This document shows, piece after piece, positions 32,668 through 41,941 of a stretch of 57,971 nucleotides of DNA. This stretch comes from Gemmatimonadales bacterium. Lineage in GTDB: Bacteria > Gemmatimonadota > Gemmatimonadetes > Gemmatimonadales > GWC2-71-9. Numbering within the stretch: position 1 is the stretch's first letter; the number at the start of each line of letters is the position of its first letter. Location: positions 1 to 57,971 of the forward strand of contig JAICWE010000015.1 in assembly GCA_025934955.1 (NCBI GenBank). Reading direction: 5' to 3'. The notes below the pieces were generated by a model, which was not told the DNA's origin, searched no databases, and saw only the letters and a program-made list of their open reading frames with translations. Made by a program: the position numbers and the translations under genes.

Positions 32668-32698
32668 CAAACTTAGCGGGCGAGGCGAGGGTTCTCAA
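32668..32698 (-). promoter_or_regulatory. Promoter of the fmdB-argS-rib-PTS run (TTGAGA / TAAGTTTG)
   Basis: TTGAGA (32693-32698), 17-bp spacer, TAAGTTTG (32668-32675) on the minus strand; the second element matches TAnnTTTG in all eight positions. The -35 contains the TGA stop of the GMC oxidoreductase gene. The leader to the fmdB ATG would be about 30 nt, in an unusually AT-rich stretch for this window. Confidence 0.65.
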
Positions 32699-34269
32699 GT
32701 GCGGCCCGCGAGGATAATGGCCGCGGCTTTCTCGCCGATCATGACGCTCGGGGCGTTGGTGTTGCCGGTGGTGACCGTCGGCATGATGGACGCGTCGGCG
32801 ACGCGCAGGCCGCCGATGCCGTACACCCGGAGCCGCGGGTCCACCACCGCCGTCTCGTCGAGACCCATGCGGCAGGTGCCCACCGGATGGAAGTACGTCG
32901 TCGCTCCCTGGCGGATGAAGTCAATCATCTCGCGTCGTCCGAGCGGTCCGGGCATCACCTCCCGCTTGCGATACTCCTTGAACGCGTCCGACGCGCCCAT
33001 CTCCCGGCAGAGCTCGACCGCGACGAGCAGGGCGTCGACGTCGGCGTCGCGCGCCAGGAAGTTGGGGTCGATCGCCGGCGGCACCGTCGGATCCGACGAG
33101 GTGAGCGACACCGTGCCGCGAGACGCCGTACGCACCACGCTCGGCGCGATGGCGTAGCAGTTGTCATTGGGCAGCCGGCCCGCCAGCTCGGCGGTGGCGA
33201 AGGGAAACTCGAGGAAGACCGGCTGGATGTCGGGGCTGATGAGCTGCGGGTCCGACTTCCACCACATCGTGCTCTCCGCGCCGTTGTTGCGCGGCGGCGG
33301 CAGCGGGACGCGGCACTCATAGTTGATTCCGCCGACCAGCACGTGGTCCTGCAGGTTGGCGCCGACGCCCTCGAGGCCCGCGGCGACGCTGATCCCGACT
33401 CGGCCGAGCCCCTCCGCCGGTCCGATGCCCGAGAGCAACAGGAGCCGCGGCGAGCCGATCACGCCGGCGCAGAGAATCACCTCTCCCTCCGCGCGGGCGA
33501 TCTTCGCTTCGTTCCGGTGGAGGAACTCCACGCCGACGCAGCGGGTCCCCTCGAGCACCAGACGGCGAGCTTCGGACCAATCCAGCACCGTCAGGTTGGG
33601 CCGCGCACGGGCCGGCTCGAGGTAGGCCTGCACCACGCTGTTCCGGCGGCCATCCCTGACGGTGAGATTGAAGAAGCTGGTCCCCTCCATCGTCGCGCCG
33701 TTGTTGTCCTCGACGATCGGCACGCCGACCGACGGACCCGAAGCGACGAACGCCGCGGCGAGCGGATTGGGATCGGTCGGCGGCGCGACGTACACCGGAC
33801 CGCCCTGACCCCGAAGCGGACTCGCCGGGCCGTGCCAGTCCTCGATGCGGCGGAAGACCGGCTCGACGTCGCTCCAGCCCCACCCCGCGTTTCCGTCGTA
33901 GGCCCAGCGATCGTAGTCCCGCGGGTGCCCGCGGACCCAGGCGTTCGCGTTATGACTATGGCAGCCGCCGAGCATCTTGCCGCGGGGGACATGATCGACT
34001 CGGCCACCGCAATGCCGGAGCGGCGCGGTGCGCCATCCCCAATCCAGCTCGCCATAGAACAGCGCGGGCCATTTGGTGGGGTCGGCCACCCGGGGGTCGG
34101 TATCCGGGCCGCCGGCCTCGAGCAGGAGCACGCGGGTGTCCGGCCGCTCGGAGAGGCGCGCCGCCAGCACGCACCCGGCCGAGCCAGCGCCAACGATGAT
34201 GTAGTCGAAGCTGTCTCGAGCGGTGCGGCCCACGTACTCCTCCAGAGTGTCGATCGGGTGACGCGGCAT
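32695..34269 (-). CDS. GMC-family FAD oxidoreductase (choline oxidase/dehydrogenase-like), 524 aa
   Basis: An FAD-dependent alcohol oxidase/dehydrogenase. The Rossmann motif is at [18 protein letters not shown] (about 22-39) with E near 50. G-G-C-H-S-H-N-A near 104-111 corresponds to the G-G-C-S-S-H-N-S stretch in choline oxidase, whose His (His99, from memory) binds FAD covalently. The second GMC signature [16 protein letters not shown] is near 250-265, the catalytic His in [11 protein letters not shown] near 459-469, and N-T-N-A-P near 503. No signal peptide. The start shares a base with the kinase stop (TGATG). Substrate unknown. Confidence 0.9.
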   Translation of the reverse strand: MPRHPIDTLEEYVGRTARDSFDYIIVGAGSAGCVLAARLSERPDTRVLLLEAGGPDTDPRVADPTKWPALFYGELDWGWRTAPLRHCGGRVDHVPRGKMLGGCHSHNANAWVRGHPRDYDRWAYDGNAGWGWSDVEPVFRRIEDWHGPASPLRGQGGPVYVAPPTDPNPLAAAFVASGPSVGVPIVEDNNGATMEGTSFFNLTVRDGRRNSVVQAYLEPARARPNLTVLDWSEARRLVLEGTRCVGVEFLHRNEAKIARAEGEVILCAGVIGSPRLLLLSGIGPAEGLGRVGISVAAGLEGVGANLQDHVLVGGINYECRVPLPPPRNNGAESTMWWKSDPQLISPDIQPVFLEFPFATAELAGRLPNDNCYAIAPSVVRTASRGTVSLTSSDPTVPPAIDPNFLARDADVDALLVAVELCREMGASDAFKEYRKREVMPGPLGRREMIDFIRQGATTYFHPVGTCRMGLDETAVVDPRLRVYGIGGLRVADASIMPTVTTGNTNAPSVMIGEKAAAIILAGRT

Positions 34270-36575
34270 CAGCTGCCGGCGGGCAGACCCAACCGCCGCA
34301 CCAGGGCGGCGAACCGCGGGTCGGCCCGCGTCGCGTCGGGCCATGGCAGCAGCTTCACGCGGGAGAGGTCGCTGATCCGGGCGGCTTCGGCCAGCTCCAG
34401 CTCGTCGAAGACCGCATCGGTGTGGCCGAGCCCCGCATGAATCAGCGCGCGATCGAGCGGCGAGACGAACCGGCTCACCGCCTCGCGGTCCAGCGACGCG
34501 AGAACCTCGCGCGCCTCGTCGGGCCGGCCGGCGGCGGAGAGCGCAAGGCCCAGGTATCCCGCGCCCACCTGGCCGGCGGTGAGCTCGAGGGTGCGGCGGT
34601 ACGCGTCCACCGCGTCGGCATAGCGCCCTGCCTGGAAGTGGAACGAGCCGAGCCGCCAGTAGGCAAGCGGGTACTCCGGGTCGAGCTCGATGGTCCGCTG
34701 CGCCTGGGCCATCGCCTGCGCGCGGTGGCCGGCCAGACTCAACGCGTAGGCGAGGTGGTCGTTGACCACCAGCGAAAGCGGGTCGAGCTCGCAGGCGCGC
34801 CGCATCAGCTCCAGCGCGTTATCGAAGCGCTCCACCACGAACTGCTGCCAGCCGTACCAGCAGTACGCCCAGGCGTAATCGGGCTTGAGCTCGATGGCGC
34901 GCTGCAGCTGCGCTTCGGCCTCGTCCCACCGGCGGTCGAAGAAGATGGCGGCGAAGCCTAACGACGCATGCGCCTCCGCGACGGTGTCGCCCAGCTCCAG
35001 CGCCCGCAGCGCGGCCGCCTTGGCCCGGGGATAGGCCTCGCGCGGGGCCACCAGATTGTAATAGCCGGTGACGTTGTAGCAGTCGGCGAGACCCGAGTGC
35101 GCGGCGCCGAATTCGGGGTCGGCGTCGATCGCCTCCTGAAAGTGCTGCGTCGCGCGCTGGACGGCGCCGGCGGTGCGCTTGCTCCAGTGATAGCGCCCCT
35201 TGAGATATGCCTGATACGCGGCCGGGTTCTCGGTGTCGCGCTCCTTCAGGCGCTCCAGATCATCGCCGCTCAGCCGCAATCGCAGCGACTTGGAGATCTC
35301 GGTCGCCATCTCCTCCTGCACCGCGAAGACGTCTTCCATCTGCCGGACGTAGCGCTGGCCCCAGAGCTGGGCGTGCGCCGAGATGTCGATCAGCTCGGCG
35401 CTGATGATGAGCGTGTTGCCACGGTGCTGCACGCGGCCCGTCACCACGGTTCGCACCTGGAGCTCGGCCCCGACCAGCTCCGGGTCCAGCGCCGGGTCGC
35501 GATAGCGGAACACCGTTGCCCGCGGCACCACGCGTACGCCGGGCAGGTTGGCCATCTTGTTGATGATGCTCTCGGTCACGCCCTCGCTGAGGTACTCGCT
35601 GTCCACGTAGGTGCTGGCATTCTGGAACGGGAGCACCGCGATCGAGTCGAAGCTGGCCGTGTCACGGGTGCCGCCGGCCGGCGTGCGCACGAGGGCCTGG
35701 GTCGCGGGCAGCACCAGCGTCGCTGCTGCCGCCGGCGCGAGCCGCGCCGCTTCGGCCAACGCATCGCGGAACGCGGCGGCCGTCTGGAACCGGTCCGCCG
35801 GCGCCTTGGCGAGCGCGCGGGCCACGACGTCGCCGACGGCGGATTCCGGCGCCCGGAGCGGCAGCCGCGGCGCGGCGCCGGCGCCCACGTGCTGGGTGAT
35901 GACGGAGATCGCGGTCGGCCCGGAGAACGGCGGCTTCCCCGCCACCATTTCGTAGAGCACGCAGCCGAGGGAGTACACGTCGCTGCGGCAGTCGACGCTC
36001 TCGCTGGTCGCCTGTTCCGGGCTCATGTAGTGCGGCGTCCCGACGATCAACCCGGCAAGGGTGAGCGACCCGCCGCCGCCGGCCTGCTCTACCGCCGACG
36101 CGATGCCAAAATCGGTGACGACGGCGTGCCCGCTCTCGATCATGATGTTGTCGGGCTTGATATCGCGGTGGATGACACCGCGGCGGTGAGCGTACTCGAG
36201 CGCGTCGGCGGTTTCGCAGGCGTAGGTCAGCGCGTCGCGCAGCAGGAGCGGTCCGCGCTCGAGGCGCTGCCGGAGCGAATCGCCCTCGATGAACGGCATG
36301 ACGTAGTACAGGAGCCCCACGGCCTCGCCGGTAGCGTACAGCGGGACGATGTTCGGGTGCCGCAGATTCGCGACGACGAGGATTTCCCGGCGAAACCGCT
36401 CGGTGCTCACGCCCGCAGCCAGCTCGGGGGGAAGCAGCTTGATGACCACTCGACGGCCAAGCCGGTGCTCCGTGGCCGCGAAGACGCGGCTCATCCCCCC
36501 ACCACCGAGCTCATGCTCGATGGTGTAGCTGGCCGCCAGCGCTTCCCGGATCTGGTCCGTGAGGTTGCCGCTCAT
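34269..36575 (-). CDS. Ser/Thr protein kinase with TolB-like domain and TPR repeats, 768 aa
   Basis: The Hanks-type kinase domain (about 15-275) has G-G-G-G-M-S-R-V-F (24-32), the ATP Lys46 (V-V-I-K), H-R-D-I-K-P-D-N (137-143) and D-F-G (155-157), and appears active. A TolB/FlgO-like domain follows (about 310-440; S-I-A-V-L-P-F-Q-N, Y-L-S-E-G-V-T-E-S-I-I-N-K-M), then at least six TPR units to the end. No transmembrane segment separates kinase and sensor parts, so it is probably cytosolic. Its own promoter lies at 36654-36685. Translationally coupled (TGATG) to the GMC oxidoreductase, which suggests joint action or control. Confidence 0.92.
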   Translation of the reverse strand: MSGNLTDQIREALAASYTIEHELGGGGMSRVFAATEHRLGRRVVIKLLPPELAAGVSTERFRREILVVANLRHPNIVPLYATGEAVGLLYYVMPFIEGDSLRQRLERGPLLLRDALTYACETADALEYAHRRGVIHRDIKPDNIMIESGHAVVTDFGIASAVEQAGGGGSLTLAGLIVGTPHYMSPEQATSESVDCRSDVYSLGCVLYEMVAGKPPFSGPTAISVITQHVGAGAAPRLPLRAPESAVGDVVARALAKAPADRFQTAAAFRDALAEAARLAPAAAATLVLPATQALVRTPAGGTRDTASFDSIAVLPFQNASTYVDSEYLSEGVTESIINKMANLPGVRVVPRATVFRYRDPALDPELVGAELQVRTVVTGRVQHRGNTLIISAELIDISAHAQLWGQRYVRQMEDVFAVQEEMATEISKSLRLRLSGDDLERLKERDTENPAAYQAYLKGRYHWSKRTAGAVQRATQHFQEAIDADPEFGAAHSGLADCYNVTGYYNLVAPREAYPRAKAAALRALELGDTVAEAHASLGFAAIFFDRRWDEAEAQLQRAIELKPDYAWAYCWYGWQQFVVERFDNALELMRRACELDPLSLVVNDHLAYALSLAGHRAQAMAQAQRTIELDPEYPLAYWRLGSFHFQAGRYADAVDAYRRTLELTAGQVGAGYLGLALSAAGRPDEAREVLASLDREAVSRFVSPLDRALIHAGLGHTDAVFDELELAEAARISDLSRVKLLPWPDATRADPRFAALVRRLGLPAGS

Positions 36576-36653
36576 TCACACTCTAGGGGCGCCGAGCCCC
36601 GATACCCAGTGACACGCGCGAAGCGATGGGAAAGGATGCGGCGGATCAGCGCC

Positions 36654-36685
36654 CAAACATAAGTAGGGCGCGACTTCCGCGTCAG
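36654..36685 (-). promoter_or_regulatory. Promoter of the kinase-oxidoreductase pair (CTGACG / TATGTTTG)
   Basis: CTGACG (36680-36685), 18 bp, TATGTTTG (36654-36661) on the minus strand; the latter fits TAnnTTTG fully. The stretch ATGTTTGGGC is identical to the one in the promoter at 7399. The leader would be about 70 nt. Confidence 0.55.
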
Positions 36686-36713
36686 ACCCGCGCGGCACCG
36701 GTGCGTCCCCGTG

Positions 36714-38255
36714 TTACGCGGGCCGGTACGTTCCCCACGCCTCCCGGAGGGTGTCGCTGATCTCGCCGAGCGTGGCGCGGGCGCGGACGGCGTCGATGAT
36801 CGGCGGCATGAGCGGATCGGCAGTCCGGGCGGCGCTACCTAACGCCAGCAGCGACTGCGTCGCTCCACCGGCATCGCGCCTGGTCTTCGTATCCGCCAGC
36901 CGCTGCTTCTGCCGCGCCTCCAATGCCGAAAAATCCGGCGTCTCGATCGTCGGGGGAGGGCTGTCGTCGGTGAAGCGGTTGACGCCGACCACCACCTGCT
37001 CGCCCCGCTCCTGCGCCTGCTGGACCTCGTACGCGCTCCGGGCGATCGCCTCCTGGAACCAGCCGAGCTCGATGGCCCTGGCCGAGCCGCCGAGCGCGTC
37101 GACCGCCTCCACCAGCGCGCGGGCCTCCGCCTCGATCCGGTCGGTGAGACTCTCGACGTACCAGCTCCCGGCGAGCGGATCCACCGTCGCCGTCACGCCG
37201 CTCTCATACCCGAGGATCTGCTGGGTGCGGAGCGCGAGCGTCGCCGACGCCTCCGTGGGGAGCGCCAGCGCCTCGTCGTAGCCGTTGGTGTGGAGCGACT
37301 GGGTGCCGCCCAGCACCGCGGCCAGCGCCTGCACCGTCACCCGCACCACGTTGTTGAGCGGCTGCTGTGCCTGGAGTGTGACGCCGCCGGTCTGGGTGTG
37401 AAAGCGGAGACGCGCAGTCTGCGCGTTGGCGCCGAACCGCTCGGTCACCAATCGTGCCCAGAGCCGCCGTGCCGCGCGGAACTTCGCGGCCTCCTCGAAG
37501 AGATCGTTGTGACTGGCGAAGAAGAAACTGAGCCGCGGCCCGAAGCCGTTCACGTCGAGCCCCGCCTCGGTCGCGACGCGGACGTACTCCAGCGCGTTGG
37601 CCAGCGTGAAGCCGACCTCCTGCGCCGCGGTCGCTCCGGCCTCGCGCATGTGATAGCCGCTGATCGAGATCGGGTTGAAGCTCGGCGTCTCCGCCGCGGT
37701 GAAGCGGAAGATGTCGGCGATGAGACGGAGCGACGGCCCGGCGGGATAGATGTACGTCCCCCGCGCGATGTACTCCTTGAGCACGTCGTTCTGCACCGTG
37801 CCGGTGAGCTGCGTCCGGGGGACGCCGGTCTCCTCCCCCACCACGACGTACATCGCGAGCAGGATCGCCGCCGTCGCATTGATGGTCATCGAGGTGGAGA
37901 CGCGGTCGAGCGGGATGTCGCGGAAGAGATCGTGCAGGTCGTCCACCGTGTCGATGGCGACGCCGACCCGGCCGACCTCGCCGTGCGCCATCGGATGATC
38001 CGAGTCGTATCCCATCTGGGTCGGCAGGTCGAACGCGGTGGAGAGCCCGCTCTGCCCGGCGGCGAGCAGCCGGCGAAAGCGCGCGTTGGTCTCCCCAGCG
38101 GTGCCGAAGCCGGCGTACTGGCGCATGGTCCAGAGCCGGCTGGTGTACATGCCGGGATGGATGCCGCGGGTGAACGGAAAGGCCCCGGGCGCGCCGAGAT
38201 CGCGTGCGGGATTGCCGGCCCAATCGGCGGGGCCGTACACCGTCTTATCAGTCAC
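36714..38255 (-). CDS. Acyl-CoA (methylmalonyl-CoA) mutase large subunit, 513 aa
   Basis: The TIM-barrel substrate half of a B12-dependent mutase. [14 protein letters not shown] (about 44-57), [19 protein letters not shown] (about 70-88), [10 protein letters not shown] (about 120-129), [13 protein letters not shown] (about 197-209) and L-R-F-H-T-Q-T-G-G near 280 are all family marks. P-R-L-S-F-F keeps the Arg that in methylmalonyl-CoA mutase contacts the substrate carboxylate (from memory of that enzyme). The C-terminal B12-binding D-x-H-x-x-G domain is absent, so a separate small subunit must exist elsewhere. The start is GTG 38255, 7 bp after fbp. Confidence 0.93.
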   Translation of the reverse strand: MTDKTVYGPADWAGNPARDLGAPGAFPFTRGIHPGMYTSRLWTMRQYAGFGTAGETNARFRRLLAAGQSGLSTAFDLPTQMGYDSDHPMAHGEVGRVGVAIDTVDDLHDLFRDIPLDRVSTSMTINATAAILLAMYVVVGEETGVPRTQLTGTVQNDVLKEYIARGTYIYPAGPSLRLIADIFRFTAAETPSFNPISISGYHMREAGATAAQEVGFTLANALEYVRVATEAGLDVNGFGPRLSFFFASHNDLFEEAAKFRAARRLWARLVTERFGANAQTARLRFHTQTGGVTLQAQQPLNNVVRVTVQALAAVLGGTQSLHTNGYDEALALPTEASATLALRTQQILGYESGVTATVDPLAGSWYVESLTDRIEAEARALVEAVDALGGSARAIELGWFQEAIARSAYEVQQAQERGEQVVVGVNRFTDDSPPPTIETPDFSALEARQKQRLADTKTRRDAGGATQSLLALGSAARTADPLMPPIIDAVRARATLGEISDTLREAWGTYRPA

Positions 38256-38262
38256 CCGCCGC

Positions 38263-39315
38263 TCAGCCGACCGGCTGCGGCACCGGCCCGCTCCTGCGCA
38301 GCGCCATCTCGCGCATCGTGTCGGCCACGAAACCGACGTCCTCGCGCGAGCCGATCACCAGGGGCGTCCGCTGATGCAGACTCGAGGGCACGACGTCGAG
38401 GATCCGGTTGGTGCCGTCGGTCGCGGAGCCCTCGGCCTGCTCGGCGAGGAACGCCATCGGCGCCGCCTCGTACAGGAGCCGGAGCTTGCCGCCCGGATTC
38501 TTGGCATCGCCCGGATACATGAAAATTCCACCGGCGATGAGGTTGCGGTGGAAGTCGGCGACGAGCGATCCGATGTAGCGGCTGTTCTTGCCCTGAACGA
38601 GGTCGGGCCGCTCGCCCTTGAGCCCGCGCACGGCGAGCTGCACGCCCTTGTCCCAGCGGTGGAAGTTGCTCTCGTTGACGCTGTAGTACTTCCCGACTCG
38701 CGGCGTGATGATGCGCGGATTGCAGAGCAGGAACTCGCCGATCGTCGGATCCAGGGTGAAGCCGTGCACCCCCTGCCCGGTGGTGTAGACCAGCATCGTG
38801 CTCGAGCCGTACATCACGTAACCCGCCGCCACCTGGCGGCAGCCCGGCTGGAGCACGTCGTCCTGGGTGCCGCGGCCTTCGCTGCTGCGGCGGCGGTAGA
38901 TCGAGAAGATGGTTCCCACCGCGGCATTCACGTCGATGTTGCTGGAGCCGTCGAGCGGATCGAACAGCACCGCGTACTTGCCCGAGGTGTATTCCGGCGG
39001 CACCGGGATGATGTCGTCGTCCTCCTCCGAGGCCATGGCGCAGACCCGGCCGGTGTGCTTGAGGCAGTTCTTGATGGTCTCGTTGGCAAAGACGTCGAGC
39101 TTCTGCTGCTCCTCACCCTGCACGTTGTGGTTGCCGGCGCTGCCCAGGATGTTGACCAGCCCGGCGCGGCGGATCGCCGCCGAGATGATCTTGCCCGCGA
39201 GCGCGATGTCGTAGAGCAGATTGGACAGCTCGCCCGTGGCTTCGGGGTACTTGTCCTCCTGGTCCAGGATGAAGCGCTCGATCGTGGTGACGGAGGTACT
39301 CGGAAGGGAGAGCAC
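38263..39315 (-). CDS. fbp: Class 1 fructose-1,6-bisphosphatase, 350 aa
   Basis: Gluconeogenic phosphatase. The class I metal and substrate sites are present: E-E-D-D-D near 98-102, [13 protein letters not shown] near 116-128, N-E-S-N near 214, and [14 protein letters not shown] near 274-287, the standard signature. Length is usual. The start is GTG 39315 with a GAGG upstream; it follows comEC by 27 bp. Confidence 0.96.
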   Translation of the reverse strand: MLSLPSTSVTTIERFILDQEDKYPEATGELSNLLYDIALAGKIISAAIRRAGLVNILGSAGNHNVQGEEQQKLDVFANETIKNCLKHTGRVCAMASEEDDDIIPVPPEYTSGKYAVLFDPLDGSSNIDVNAAVGTIFSIYRRRSSEGRGTQDDVLQPGCRQVAAGYVMYGSSTMLVYTTGQGVHGFTLDPTIGEFLLCNPRIITPRVGKYYSVNESNFHRWDKGVQLAVRGLKGERPDLVQGKNSRYIGSLVADFHRNLIAGGIFMYPGDAKNPGGKLRLLYEAAPMAFLAEQAEGSATDGTNRILDVVPSSLHQRTPLVIGSREDVGFVADTMREMALRRSGPVPQPVG

Positions 39316-39342
39316 GCGGACTCCTCGGTGTGAGCGGTGGCG

Positions 39343-41628
39343 TCAGTGGTGCGGGGGCGCGTGCTCTCCCGCGAGATCGTACGCGCCTTCGGTGCTGCGG
39401 CCGCGGACCAGCATGGTGCGGCCGTCGGTGGTGACGGTAACCGTGCCCTCCTGATCGGTGCGCCAGATCCGCGCGCCGTGCGCAGCGAGGCGCCGGAGCG
39501 CCTCGAGCGCAGGATGCCCGTACGTGTTGCCGCGTCCCACGGAGATCACGGCGGCCTCGGGCCGGAGCTCGGCGAGCCAGCGGTCGCCGCTGGAGCCGCG
39601 ACTTCCGTGATGCCCCACCTTGAGCAGGTCGACGTGCCCCACGTGCCCGCCGAGCAGACTTTCGGCGGGGAAGCCGACATCGCCGGCGAAGAGCGCGCGA
39701 AAGCCGCGGTACTCCACCAGCAGCACCAGCGAATCCTCGTTCAGGTCCTCGCCCCAGTGGGGCCAGCGCGGATCCGGATGCAGCAGCGTGAAGCGGACGC
39801 TGTCGAGCTGGAACCGCTCGCCCGGCCGCCCCGCGTGCCACGCGGTGCCGCGCTCCTCGACCGCGTCGAGGAAGTCGTAGTAGACCGGGTCGTCCACTCG
39901 CTCGCCGGGCTCCAGCGCCATCGCCGTCGGGATCCGCTCGATGAGCGCCGGCGCTCCGCCGACGTGGTCGGCGTGCGCATGGCTCACGATCAGCGCATCC
40001 AGCCGCCTGGCGCCGTGGGACAGGAGAAACGGCGCCACGATCCGGCGGCCCGCGTCCGGCGCGTTCTGCGGCCCGCCGCGCGGGCCGGCGTCGATGGCGA
40101 TCCAGTGGCCGCCGGGGGTCCGCAACACCGCGGCGTCGCCCTGCCCCACGTCGAGAAAATGTAACGTGAGGCCGGAGTCGAGGTCAGATGCGCCGCCGGT
40201 GGGCGCGAGCGCAATGAGGAGCGCGCCCCACCCCGCCACCACCGCCGCCCAGCCGAAACGGCGCGCCGCCTCGCGGCCGCTGTTCCGCCGGCCGGTGGCC
40301 CAAAGCGCCACCACCAACGGCACACACCAGAGCAGCGCCGCTGGAATGCCCGGCATGAACGCGGCATGGCCGCCCGGCACCGCCGCTCCCAGGTCGGCGA
40401 GGCGCTCGAGCACGTGCAGCGCGAGGCCGGCGCCGGACGCCATTTCGCCCGCGAGCGACGTCGACAGCGGGTGGAGGAGGAGACTGAGAATCACACCGGG
40501 GACCGCGACCGCGGCGACCGGGATCGCGGCGAAGTTGAGCGCGACCCCGACGAGCGACACCTTGCCGAGCGCCAGCGCGGTGAGCGGCGCGGTGGCGATC
40601 GTGGCACCGATCGACGAGCCGAGCGTGCGCGCGAGCCACGGAACGCCGGCGGCGGCGTGCTCGCCCCAGCGCGCAAGACGGGACGCGCCCCAGAGCGACG
40701 CGGCGCTGAGCCAGGCGCCGAGGTCGAGCACCGCCCATGGATCCACCAGCAGCACCGCGAGGCAGGTGGTGGCGAGCAGCGCGCCGGCATGCGGGTGATG
40801 CTGCCGCGCCTTGCTCCACGCCAGCGCCCAGCCCAGCGCGACCGCCCGCACCGCCGGCGGCGGAAAGCCGAGGAAGCCGACATACAGCGTCGCGATGGCC
40901 GCCGCGGCCAGCGCCGCGCGCTCCCGCCGCACCCGAGCGGAGCGGAGCAGCAGTACCAGCCACGCCGCGATCAGGCCGACGTGAAATCCCGAGATGGAGA
41001 GGATGTGAACCAGGCCGGCGTCGGCAAAGTGATCGAGCGTCGCGCGGTCCATTCCCCCGCGCCGCGCCACGATCAGCGCGTCCACGATGCCCCGCCGCCC
41101 GCCGTAGAGCGCGCGGCTGGTCCGGGCGATGCCGGTGCGGAGTCGCTCGAGGACACTCGGCGCCGTGCTCACGGCGGTGAACGAGCGGACCGCGAGCAGG
41201 CCGTCCGGCCGGTCGGCGAGCGTCGGGTGCGGAATCCAGCGGGCGAGCACCCGGAGCTCGGTTCCCGCGGCCAGCTCCGGTCCCGCGGGCCACCGCGCCT
41301 TGATGGTGCCGCGGCACGGCGCGCGGAGGAGAGCGACCTCGACGATTCCGCCGTCCGGATCGGCCGGCTCCCGGAGACGGACGCGGTACTCGCCGGACGC
41401 CGCGCGGAGCCGTGCCGCACAGCCGTCGCGCTCCGCCCGCCACGCGCCCGCGGCCGCGAGCACTCCGAGCAGCGCCGCGGCGGCGAGGAACGCCGCCGTC
41501 CCGCTCCGCCTGCCGATCAGCAGCAGCAGCACCGCCGCGGCGCACGCCGGCGCCGGGAAATGCATGAGGCCGGCGGCGAGGCCGGCCCCATAGGCGACGA
41601 GTAGCAGGACCGCCGGAGGCGCCTTCAC
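39343..41628 (-). CDS. comEC: DNA uptake channel protein ComEC/Rec2, 761 aa
   Basis: Inner-membrane channel for single-stranded DNA in natural transformation. An N-terminal hydrophobic region and OB-like domain (about 1-190) is followed by the competence core with L-V-H-I-L-S-I-S-G-F-H-V-G-L near 206-219 and many helices. The C-terminal metallo-beta-lactamase domain has L-H-F-L-D-V-G-Q-G-D-A near 490 and S-H-A-H-A-D-H-V-G-G near 548-557. All three parts are intact, so it may work. The start is GTG 41628. Located 25 bp after comFB. Confidence 0.94.
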   Translation of the reverse strand: MKAPPAVLLLVAYGAGLAAGLMHFPAPACAAAVLLLLIGRRSGTAAFLAAAALLGVLAAAGAWRAERDGCAARLRAASGEYRVRLREPADPDGGIVEVALLRAPCRGTIKARWPAGPELAAGTELRVLARWIPHPTLADRPDGLLAVRSFTAVSTAPSVLERLRTGIARTSRALYGGRRGIVDALIVARRGGMDRATLDHFADAGLVHILSISGFHVGLIAAWLVLLLRSARVRRERAALAAAAIATLYVGFLGFPPPAVRAVALGWALAWSKARQHHPHAGALLATTCLAVLLVDPWAVLDLGAWLSAASLWGASRLARWGEHAAAGVPWLARTLGSSIGATIATAPLTALALGKVSLVGVALNFAAIPVAAVAVPGVILSLLLHPLSTSLAGEMASGAGLALHVLERLADLGAAVPGGHAAFMPGIPAALLWCVPLVVALWATGRRNSGREAARRFGWAAVVAGWGALLIALAPTGGASDLDSGLTLHFLDVGQGDAAVLRTPGGHWIAIDAGPRGGPQNAPDAGRRIVAPFLLSHGARRLDALIVSHAHADHVGGAPALIERIPTAMALEPGERVDDPVYYDFLDAVEERGTAWHAGRPGERFQLDSVRFTLLHPDPRWPHWGEDLNEDSLVLLVEYRGFRALFAGDVGFPAESLLGGHVGHVDLLKVGHHGSRGSSGDRWLAELRPEAAVISVGRGNTYGHPALEALRRLAAHGARIWRTDQEGTVTVTTDGRTMLVRGRSTEGAYDLAGEHAPPHH

Positions 41629-41653
41629 GGCGCGCCCCGCGGCCCCACGACGG

Positions 41654-41941
41654 TTACGCCGGAGCGCGCGCTCCCGCGCGACCGCAGCGCGGTGCCATGG
41701 ATACCTTGCGGATGCCTTCCAGCACCACGACGTCGATCTCCGCGCGGCTCTGGTCCTTTTCCAGCGCGACCTCGGTCACCACCGATCCCTCCAGCGACGC
41801 GACGTAGCGCGGCGGGACGCGGTTGAGCGTGAAGACCAGCACGTCCGCGGCGCAGAGCTGGCAGCCGCAAAACTCCGGGTAGTGCTGCTTGAGCGCGCCG
41901 AAGGCGGCGAGGACGTGCTCTTCCACGAGGTTCTTGATCAC
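41654..41941 (-). CDS. comFB: ComFB-family late competence protein, 95 aa
   Basis: The sequence F-C-G-C-Q-L-C-A-A-D-V-L-V-F-T-L-N with Cys25, Cys27 and Cys30, followed by R-V-P-P-R-Y-V (about 41-47), is the family core, after the N-terminal N-L-V-E-E-H-V. ComFB proteins are tied to competence, and some cyanobacterial members have been reported to bind cyclic di-GMP. The start is GTG 41941, overlapping miaB (GTGA). Lying directly before comEC it supports a functional competence link. Confidence 0.85.
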   Translation of the reverse strand: MIKNLVEEHVLAAFGALKQHYPEFCGCQLCAADVLVFTLNRVPPRYVASLEGSVVTEVALEKDQSRAEIDVVVLEGIRKVSMAPRCGRAGARAPA

